This document shows positions 43,790 through 64,000 of a DNA stretch of 64,000 nucleotides, one piece after another; within the stretch, counting starts at the first letter, position 1, and each line of letters starts with the position of its first letter. A program made the position numbers and the translations under genes. The notes beneath the pieces are model-generated. The model did no database searches. It saw nothing but the letters and a program-made list of their open reading frames with translations, and was not told where the DNA came from. Source of the DNA: Diadophis punctatus similis (taxonomy: Eukaryota > Chordata > Lepidosauria > Squamata > Dipsadidae); the NCBI GenBank assembly GCA_023053685.1, contig JALIGW010000021.1:14621592-14685591 (forward strand). The letters are read 5' to 3'.

Positions 43790-44670
43790 GATAGTGTTTT
43801 AGAGGCAGACATAAGCAATTCATGTGGAGGTTAAATACAGAGGCAAATACCCCAGTCTTAAATTCATTTACTCCAAAGTAAGCCTCCTGCAGTGTATTGA
43901 ACACTCTTTAGAATATATTCTGAGAAATGCTAATATCAGGGAGATTTACTTTGCAGTAACTATGCCTCAGACTGCAGGACAAATTTAGAGCTCGTTTAAG
44001 GAGATCCAGTTTTAAATGTATAAGAAAAACTATGATAGGAACATAAAGGCTTTAAAATCATGGATTTTTAGGATCGGAAGGATCAGGCAAAGAAAGCAAT
44101 TGGGCCTCTCCGAAGCATGTAAAAACCGGGAGGGCTTCGGCCACATGGCTGCAGCTGCCATCTTGACTTTTTTGACCCCTAGTGGATTCTCCTGGCCCAA
44201 TGGTTGGAGAAGAAGTGTCTCCCAGTGTAACAGAGAAATTATTATATTGGCTGTAAACTGAGAAACAAGAGTCTTTAACAGCAACTGAACAGAAAGAGCT
44301 GAAAAGCTTCAATTGGATGAGGAAAAATGGGTAAGACTTGGAGGTTTTTACTGATAAGTGTCGTTTGTGTGATGTTTAAAAATCAGGAATCCTTTCTTGA
44401 GAGAATAGGAGGTCTTGTATGATTCTCCAAGACTGACAAACTCTTTATTTATTCCTTCTTGAGTGTGATGCGTAGGGATGGTTTAGGGTTTGTAATCCAA
44501 TTTAGCTGGAAGAAAGCAAGAAAAGGTTCCTCTGGGGCCGATTCAAGAGGAGCATCTTTGCCAAAGATGGGCAATCTGGATTTTATTTAAGTGCAGAAGA
44601 GCAAGCAGCAGAAATCTACAGGGCAAAAACGGCTTTGGAAGATGCGTTTTTAATCTTCCTCAAACTTTTG
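43790..44670. other. Unique sequence, no gene recognised
   Basis: Two overlapping 84-codon minus-strand frames near 44030-44312 are not recognised and show no splice-bounded conserved block. Confidence 0.35.
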
Positions 44671-44678
44671 CTCTAGAT

Positions 44679-44918
44679 CATGGGTCAGCAACCTTAAACG
44701 CTCAAAGAGCCAGAAAGGCCCTAACTGGAAGCCCCCTCCCTATTCAATTCTGGAGCCAACCGGAAGTCCGGTTCCCCCACCATAGAGTCTCCTCCTAGCA
44801 TGGCATCCTTTTTCCTTTACCTGTCCTAACCGAAAGCCCTATCAATTGTGGAGCCGGCCGGTGACAGGGAGATGAAAGAGCCACATGCGGCTCCAGAGCC
44901 GCGGGTTGCTGACCCCTG
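44679..44918. mobile_element. hAT-type MITE (GGGTCAGCAACC family)
   Basis: Ends CATGGGTCAGCAACC/GGTTGCTGACCCCTG with an exact 8-bp duplication CTCTAGAT (44671-44678, 44919-44926). Confidence 0.85.
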
Positions 44919-44951
44919 CTCTAGATCACAAAGTAAAGGAAGAGTACAGCG

Positions 44952-45322
44952 GGTTCCTCAATTCACAACCGTTTGTTTAGTGACCATTCGAAGTTACAGC
45001 ACTGAAGAAAGTGACTTCTGACTTAATATCTGTTGCAGCATCCCCAGGGTCACATGATCAAAATTCAGAGGCTTGGAAACTGGCATGTACTTATGACGGT
45101 TGCAGAGTCCTGGGGTCATGTGATCCCCTTTGCCACTTTCTGACAAGCATAGTCAACGGGAAAGTCAGAATCACTAAATAACCATGTTACTAACTTCACA
45201 TCTGCAGTGATTCACTTACCAATTGTGGCAAGAAAGGTCATAAAAGGGGGCAAAACTCACTTAACAACGGTCTCACTTAGTAACAGAAATTTTGGGCTCA
45301 ATTGTGGTCATAAGGACTACTT
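44952..45322. mobile_element. Tigger/pogo-like MITE, copy 2
   Basis: CCTCAATTCACAACCGTTTG, CACATGATCAAAATTCAGAG, GGGGTCATGTGATCCCC and ATTGTGGTCATAAGGACTAC. Confidence 0.65.
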
Positions 45323-45324
45323 AA

Positions 45325-46430
45325 ACACAGACTCACACATAAGGTTATTTAGAAAAAACAAAATGCATAATTTTTTCATGTAGAGCTCAGGTGAAACTCC
45401 AATTATTAAGGAAAACATTTTGGCCTGTCCAAAGAGGTATGATTTGGATCTGTACCCAAGGCAAGATCCCTGCTTATTAAAAGCAGCTGAGAGCTTTCTT
45501 AAAAATGATTTTAGGGCACCCAGCATTTATTATGCTGATCTGGTGTTGATTCTAAAAAAAAATATTATACGATCTGAAGAGAAACCAGAGTATTTTTTTT
45601 AAAAAAGCATTATTTGCATTTGCTGATTCCAGCAAGCTAGTTGCTACATTAAAATATAGTTTTATAAAAATTATTCTAATGTATTGTACTTCTAATTGCA
45701 TTACTGGGTTGCCCGATATTTTGATTTAAATTGTAGGTTAGCCTGCATGCTTTGCTAAAGCTAAGTTTGAGAGAGAGGACTCTATATATTGCATTTAGGT
45801 GCAAATAATTCTGCTTTAACTTCATGGGGTTTTTTCCAATGAAAAAGAAAAATTTTGTAACATGACAGGTGTGTTCTGTTCAGTATATTTCTTTAGGAGA
45901 TGGAACGCATTTCTAGAACTGAATAGAGGGACGAAAATCTTGCAGTCTAGGATTCATTGTATATCTGTGACATGTTTAACAGATGTACATTTAAAAGATG
46001 ACTCTTTTTCGGAATGAAGTTGTTGCAAAGTTTTCAATTGTTGCTTGATTATTTTTTTCCTCCATTGGGGAAGGAATGTCTTCAATGTCTTCTATGATGG
46101 TCTTTGCTATCATGGGAATGAAGGCCGTTTGATGCTTTCTCACACTGTTTGGTAACATCAGAAGTCTGTAGTTCAATGGAAGGAATTCTTTCAAATGAAA
46201 GAATTGGCTTGGGGTGAGAAGACTAAGTTTTGTTTCAGGGACTTCTGACAATTCTTGCCGACATCTTCCAGCTGTCGCCATTGCCTTTAATTTCAGTCTA
46301 CTTGATGTTGTCCTTTGGGAATGTTATTGGAGAACTTTCGGGCAATATGATGGGTTTGTATAATTCAATGAAAAGTTGGACGTCATCTAATTAATCTAAT
46401 GCAGTCTGCATCAACGGAGGGATTGTTCCA
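45325..46430. other. Unique AT-rich sequence, with one unidentified minus-strand frame
   Basis: A 96-codon frame at 45991-46281 (minus, starting MATAGRCRQELSEVPE) is not recognised. It has no visible splice-site context and could be transposon-derived. Confidence 0.3.
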
Positions 46431-46439
46431 AGATCACAT

Positions 46440-46985
46440 GAAGCGATAGTCCTGCTTTACCCTGCACTAGTGAGGCCATACTTGAAATACCGAGTCCGGT
46501 TGTGGTCACCATGATACAAAGAAGATGTTGAGACACCAGGAAGGACGTAGAGAAGAGCAATTAAGATGATTAAAGGCCTGGAGGCTAAACCATATGAAGA
46601 ACATTTGCAGGAATTGGGTAGGTCTAGTTTAATGAAGAGAAGGACCAGGGGAGACATGGTAGCAGTGTTCCAATATCTCAGGGGCTGTCATAGAGAAGAG
46701 GGGTGGCAGCTTATCGTCCAAAGCACCTGAAGGCAAGACAAGAAACAATGGATGGAAATTAATCAAGGAGAAATTAATCAACCTGGAATTAAGGAGAGAC
46801 TTCCTGACAGTGAGGGCAATTAACCAGTGGAACGGCTTGCCTCCAGAAGTTGTGGGTGCTTCATTACTGGAGGTTTTTAAGAAGAGACTGGACAGCCACT
46901 TGTCTGGAATGGTATAGGATCTCCTGCTTGTGCAGGGGGTTGGACTAGAAGACCTCCAAGGTCCCTTCCAACCCTGTGATTCTAT
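46440..46985 (+). mobile_element. CR1 LINE 3' end, longest sense copy
   Basis: About 545 bp: GCACTAGTGAGGCCATACTTG, GACCAGGGGAGACATGGTAG, GTTGGACTAGAAGACCTCC and AAGGTCCCTTCCAACCC. Confidence 0.92.
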
Positions 46986-47498
46986 GTTCTGTGTCAGATT
47001 GGCAAATGGTGTTGCAGCTTCATTGTGAATGTTTAGATAAACGTAGAGTTTAGGAAAAGCTTTTTGTGATTCAGATTTGATGAAATACGTTAAGAAGCCA
47101 ATGTGATAGAACGGTTACATTGCTGGGCTGTTTTTCTAATCAGGTCGGAGGGAGGAGGCCTTGCAAGGCTGAAGCATCTGGCACACGCTGCCTGAGAAGG
47201 TTTCCAAAGTAAGATTCATCCTAGAATTATTTCTGCAGTCAAGGAGGAGGGTCTCAGCGTCCCCCGGGTGAGCTCTCCAGATGCCAATGAAATTGAGAGC
47301 GTGAGCAAGGAGCTTCCACTCCTGAGTGCACTTCTTGGGCCACGGAAAATACAGAGAAGAGGCCAAGGTGGGGAGTTCTGAGAAAATGGGAGTCTTGACT
47401 AGGATGCCCTGCAGGAAGAAGTCACAGGAAGGAGAAACCGAGGTGGTAGGGTCCTGGGATGGCTCTTCTATAGGAGATATCACATAATAATAGAAATA

Positions 47499-47892
47499 TT
47501 GGGAAGGGAGGGAAGGAGGGAGGGAGGGAAGAAAGTAGGAAGGATAAGGGAGGGAGGGAGGGTGGAAGGAAGGAAGGAAGGAGGAAAGAAGAAAGGAGGG
47601 AAGGGGAGGAAGGAAAGAAGGAAAGGAGTGAGGGAGGGAGGGAGGAAGAAAGAAGGGAGGGAGGGAGGGACAGTGGAAGGAAGGAGGAAAGAAGAAAAGA
47701 AGTAGGAAAGAAGGAAGGAAGGGAAGGAGGGAGGGAGGAAGGAAGGAGAGAGGGAGGATGGAAAGTAGGGAGGATAAGGGAGAGAGGGAGGGAGGGTGGA
47801 AGGAAGGAAGGAGAGAGGGAAGGAGGAAAGAAGAAAGGAGGAAAGGAGGGAAGGGGAGGGAAGGAGGGAGGGAGGGAGGGAGGGAGGAGGGA
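47499..47892 (+). repeat. Purine-rich GGGA/GGAA microsatellite block
   Basis: About 390 bp of GGGA, GGAA and GAAAG blocks, with internal repetition (GTAGGAAGGATAAGG-like motif near 47535 and 47765). Confidence 0.93.
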
Positions 47893-47894
47893 AG

Positions 47895-48690
47895 GGTTTA
47901 TGTTGGGAATTGACTGGTTACACTTATTCTAAACTCCCAGAACTGATATGAGAGAAAGGAAGGGTTTTTTTTACAGTAGATAACATGTTTCATAATTGAT
48001 GGTATCATTTTTCCTTGCTTTTTGGGTTAAATGTTATTGCACTGGATGTGAATTCTTACCTGTCTTCTCTGCTCAGATTCTCAGGTGCAAACTCCTCACG
48101 CTGGCCAAATGCTATGCTTACACCAAATAATTTTTCCATATTACTTTCACTATCCATAGGCCTTTTTAATGCAGCTTTTTTTAAAAAAAGTTTTGCCCAG
48201 TGCTGAAAATCTCTAATTTTGCAAATCCCTTGATTAGCAACTTAGTGTGACAGCACAAATCAGAGCAAGTCTTTTTCTAACATTATCTCTATGGTACATG
48301 TGGGGGGGAAACGAGGACATAAAATGACAGTTATTAAGGGAAGTTATCACACGTTTCAAATAAAATGACAAGATCTTTCCCAGAAATATATAATTAGGAC
48401 AATCATGAAAAAGTTACCTTGCTGTGAATTATTCTATCCTTCTGCAGCCCCAGATCCCACCTCAATCTAGAAACAATGCGTAATTACAATATTTTGGGCC
48501 TGGCGATAGATTAGGTAACTGGGACTGGAATGTAATGCCTTAACGGAGAAGCATGAGGAGGAGGATATGGCATGATGGCCTACTCAAAATTAGGGTCCAG
48601 CCATTCTAGAATTAGATTGAGCAGCTTGAAAATTTACTTCTACACTTAGTCCAGGTTCGGAAGCCCCTCTGCCTGAGGGAAAGAGGTGGT
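47895..48690. other. Unique AT-rich sequence, nothing recognised
   Basis: No repeat or coding signal recognised. Confidence 0.35.
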
Positions 48691-48699
48691 GACAACCAG

Positions 48700-48885
48700 T
48701 GAAGTTTGTCTCCCAGACTTGTGGCTCCTCCATCACTGAAGGTCTTCAAGAAAAGATTGGACAGCCATTTAACTGGGAAGAAGGGAGGGAGGGAGGGAGG
48801 GAGGGAGGGAGGGATAAGGATTCCTGCCTTGGACAGGGGGTTGGAGTAGACGACCTCCAAGGTCCCTTCCAGCTCTATGTTCTAA
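48700..48885 (+). mobile_element. CR1 LINE 3' tip with (GGGA)n insertion
   Basis: TCCTCCATCACTGAAGGTC, AAAGATTGGACAGCCATTTA, then GGGA repeats replace the usual TGGTATAGG position, then GGTTGGAGTAGACGACC. Confidence 0.8.
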
Positions 48886-49063
48886 CGCTTTGGCCATGCT
48901 GTGGAAGCTCAGGGAATTCTCCTCAAGATTCAGGCTTTTACTAGGTTAGGTGGTGTGGACACTGCTAGCCATCCATCCAGCAGAGTTATTAAGACACCAC
49001 TTATAGAAAGAAGTTTCAAAAGCCCAAGTTATCTCATGAAGAACAAAAGCATAGCCAACTTAT

Positions 49064-49282
49064 AGAGCCGAGGTGGCGCAGTGGTTAAAGTGCAGCACTG
49101 CAGTTCAGCAGTTCAAATCTCACCGGCTCAAGGTTGACTCAGCCTTCCATCCTTCCGAGGTGGGTAAAATGAGGACCCAGATTGTTGGGGGCAAGAGGCT
49201 GAACTCTGTAAACCGCTTAGAGAGGGCTGTAAAGCACTGTGAAGCGGTATATAAGTCTAAGTGCTATTGCTATTGCTATTTT
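49064..49282 (+). mobile_element. tRNA-derived SINE (GCTATT-tailed)
   Basis: GAGCCGAGGTGGCGCAGTGG, box-B-like AGTTCAAATCTCACC, GTAAACCGCTTAGAGAGGGC and (GCTATT) tail. Confidence 0.88.
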
Positions 49283-49284
49283 GT

Positions 49285-50460
49285 CTCTTCGTGAAACTAC
49301 CACATCTCTGAAGCAAAATTCCCAAATTTGCTCCCAGTGACCTGCAATCCATAGTTACGATACAATGTTGGATTCAAGCATCGTGCCAGAGAATTCAGCA
49401 TGTGCCAGCTGAAAGGGTTTTATACTTACCCGTCTATAAAATTCCAGAAGATTAAGATTTCAGCCAGTATATAGAGTTCCTGAACATTATGGCTGAACAG
49501 AATCAATCGTTTTAGTGGAGTTAATAACCGGCTGGGCTACAGCTCAAGAAATTGATTAATTCCAGAAGCTGCGACTTGATTTGGTTTGGAGGGAAATCAA
49601 ATCAATGGTGTGGTAACTGAGGGACTCGGCTGAAGGACAATGTCCATATGGCATTGAAATTTGGAAGGAAGAAGTGTTGAGGAAGGAGAAAGAAGTCCTG
49701 AGGTCCTGAGATGGTCATTGTTGGTGACCATAATGTCAAGACATTCTTGAGGACCCTGTACCTGTCACACAGATAGGCAACCTGAAGATCTCCAACTGTT
49801 GAAGGAAGCAAACTTGGTTTGCCAAGAATCTGGCATGGATCAATCATCACTGTAAGCTGTGAATGTAAGCTGGGTAGTGTTTATGAAAAAAAATGACAGT
49901 TTCGTTTTATTGGAGGAATTTGGTGGAAAATTAAATTCCATAAGGAAATCTGGCTTACAATATACTTCAAATAACATATTTTCAACCCGCATACATAGAG
50001 GCAAAATATATAGGAAGGAGGAGGCTAAAATTCTTATTTGCTTTATTTAAACTAAAAATTTCTACTGACGTTGTTCATTAAAAATCGACTCCCACTTGCG
50101 ATGTTTCCAATCTCCTTCCAATTTTCTGTGTTAGAAATGGGCAAGGACACGAATTCCTTCCAGCCTGCATTAGAGGGGAAAAACATGGGTTTTTAATACT
50201 GTTTAATTTCTAGGAAAGCCACGCCAAAATGAAATGCGCCTATGAAATAAATGACATCAAAAAAAGGAATTAAGAGAGTCGCATGTGGTTTGTTTGGAAT
50301 TTTTATTTCTTTAAAATAATTCATACAAATGGATACAGCCACAAACATGATTTAACGCAAAATATTGCTAGCCTACTACATTACTGGGAAGGAGTCCATG
50401 TAGGCAATGAAATATTTTTCTACTTTTCAGTAACTCTAGTTCGCCTTTCTCAGTCAATCT
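49285..50460. other. Unique AT-rich sequence between SINE and CTBP1 3' end
   Basis: No repeat recognised except TTTCTC runs from 50460. The segment may include extended CTBP1 3'UTR. Confidence 0.35.
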
Positions 50461-50559
50461 CTCTTCTCTTTCTCTCTTTCTCTCTTTCTCTCTTTCTCTT
50501 TCTCTCTCTGCACCTCAGCAATAATATATACTTTAACTGGTGACAAAAACAAAAAGCAT

Positions 50560-51293
50560 GACCTTGGTTTATACAAAAACTTTTTATTTGCACCTCAAAA
50601 ATCTCTTTCAAACATCTTCATTCTGAAATGTCGGGAATTTATGCCAAAATCAGGAGAAAGGTGTTTTGCGTTTTATTAAATTATTCTTTTTTTAAAAAAA
50701 TGAAATAATAAGACAAGAAGGTAGAAAAAACAATGCACTGTATGGCATAGAAAGAAAGAAGAAAAAAAATAAGTGGGTGGGAGTCATTATCCTGAGAAGT
50801 TTCATCAACTGCCTCAATTTTGGGGCGTTTTTTTTTAAACATATAAAAACAAAACAAAAAAAAGTTTTCAACTTTTTAAAGTGGTTTGTCAAATGCCTCT
50901 CTTTGTGTGTTTTTGTTGTTGTTGTTGACCACGGAGCAAACAAACCTTGGTTAACGTTCTAAAAACTGTACACAGACAAGTACATTCATGATATAATTAA
51001 CTACTAACTTCTCTGGCTTAACAAAGAACCCACAGGAATACAGAAAACTTGTGATTCAGGTCACTGGACAGGGACAAACTACATTTTATATGGAGGAATA
51101 AAGTTTTCAGATCTTCGTTCCATCATCTCTCCCACCGCTGATCATGAGGATGCTGCATCTTGGACCAGTTCCTTAAAAACGTGAGGAACCTGTTTCTCCA
51201 GGTTCTCATTGTGGTTCAGCATCTGTCCGAATGTTTCACCACGTGCTTTCCAAAAGTTGCCACCATCTACATTGGGAATGATCTTCTCGTAGG
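50560..51293 (-). other. CTBP1: Probable CTBP1 3'UTR with polyA signals
   Basis: The sequence after the stop is mostly unique. Minus-strand AATAAA hexamers lie at 50677-50672 and 50588-50583, the latter in a run reading AAATAAAAAG, and a further one at 50307-50302. The distance of about 0.7-1.0 kb fits a vertebrate CTBP1 3'UTR. The exact cleavage site is not visible. Confidence 0.5.
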
Positions 51294-63422
<12,129 letters not shown>

Positions 63423-63424
63423 CT

Positions 63425-63694
63425 ACAGGCAGACCTCGAGTTACGGCCAACATTTCTGTCGCTAAGCGAGACAGTGGTTAAGGGAGTCCAGCTTCCCTCC
63501 TTGACGTTGCTGGTGGGAAGTTGGCTGGGAGGTCACAAATTGTGATCCCGTGATCCCAGGACACCACAACTGCTGTAGATACGTGCCAGTTGCCACGCTT
63601 TTATCGTACAACCGAGGGAATGCTGCAGTGGTTGTGTGAAAAACGATTGTGTCACTTTTTTCAGTGCTGTTATAACTCTGAGCAGTTGCTGAAC
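63425..63694. mobile_element. Tigger/pogo-like MITE, partly displaced by a hAT MITE
   Basis: GCAGACCTCGAGTTACGGCC and TGATCCCGTGATCCCAGGAC; the right end resumes after 63849 with GCTAAATGAATGGC. Confidence 0.6.
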
Positions 63695-63849
63695 CAGAGG
63701 TCTTCAAACTTGGCGACTTTAAGACTTGTGGACTTCAACTCCCAGAATTCTCCAGCCAGCATAGCTCCATCACTGGAGGCATAGCTGGCTGGAGAATTCT
63801 GGGAGTTGAAGTCCACAAGTCTTAAAGTTGCCAAGTTTGGGGACCCCTG
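63695..63849. mobile_element. Palindromic hAT-type MITE inside the preceding MITE
   Basis: Ends CAGAGGTCTTCAAAC and GTTTGGGGACCCCTG, wait-free mirror arms with AACTCCCAGAATTCTCC. The flanking octamers TGCTGAAC and TGCTAAAT match at 6 of 8. Confidence 0.7.
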
Positions 63850-64000
63850 TGCTAAATGAATGGCTTTAACTCTGTACAGAAGACGCTTTTGCAATTCTAT
63901 TAGAAAGATAAGATTTCTGGTACGTTAAAAAATAGATGACGACCAGAAAAGCACAGAGATTTTAGGATTAAAGTTGCTGCAAGTAATCAATGTTGCATTT

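Noticed and set aside
49064..49282. Possible tRNA gene from box A/B-like motifs
   Set aside because: The motif is the head of a dispersed SINE present in seven copies; no cloverleaf or anticodon stem was evident.

Overview
The window is vertebrate nuclear DNA and almost certainly comes from a squamate, most likely a snake. That reading rests on truncated CR1 LINE 3' ends, two BovB (RTE) LINE 3' ends, tRNA-derived SINEs with AAAT or GCTATT tails, SPIN-type and other hAT MITEs, and very abundant microsatellites including a GATA/GACA (Bkm-like) tract. The snake call is inference. The gene and repeat calls come from reading the sequence.

Two protein-coding genes are supported, both on the minus strand. 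The 3' two thirds of CTBP1 (six coding exons, 51294-63331) lies at the right; its upstream exons are beyond the right edge. A complete SPON2 coding sequence (mindin; five coding exons, 20979-26964, 330 aa) lies in the middle. CTBP1 and SPON2 are also neighbours in the same orientation on human 4p16.3, so this is conserved synteny. All exon junctions were checked for reading phase and for AG/GT splice sites. CTBP1 is a nuclear NAD(H)-binding corepressor. SPON2 is a secreted spondin-domain matrix and pattern-recognition protein. They are neighbours by ancestry and there is no operon-like relationship.

Layout. 1-20.9 kb: repeat-dominated DNA with no exon recognised. It holds a Penelope-like element, an RTE fragment with a GAA tail, CR1 tails, a large AT palindrome flanked by inverted SINEs, and a 2.36-kb nested hAT insertion with GC-rich inverted repeats. 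20.9-27 kb: SPON2. 27-50.3 kb: intergenic DNA with CR1 tails, SINEs, an R4-like LINE endonuclease fragment, a SPIN hAT element, a mariner-like MITE and long microsatellites. 50.5-63.4 kb: CTBP1 3'UTR, exons and introns, carrying BovB, SINE, hAT and hairpin-retroposon insertions. 63.4-64 kb: further CTBP1 intron.

The most informative structural observations concern mobile DNA. Many hAT-type MITEs have 8-bp target duplications, and four unrelated-looking ones sit at the same position of the CR1 3' tail. A foldback retroposon family has 11-14 bp target duplications, and one copy starts 21 nt past a CTBP1 splice donor. There is also a tandem (NAGNAG) acceptor on the last CTBP1 exon.
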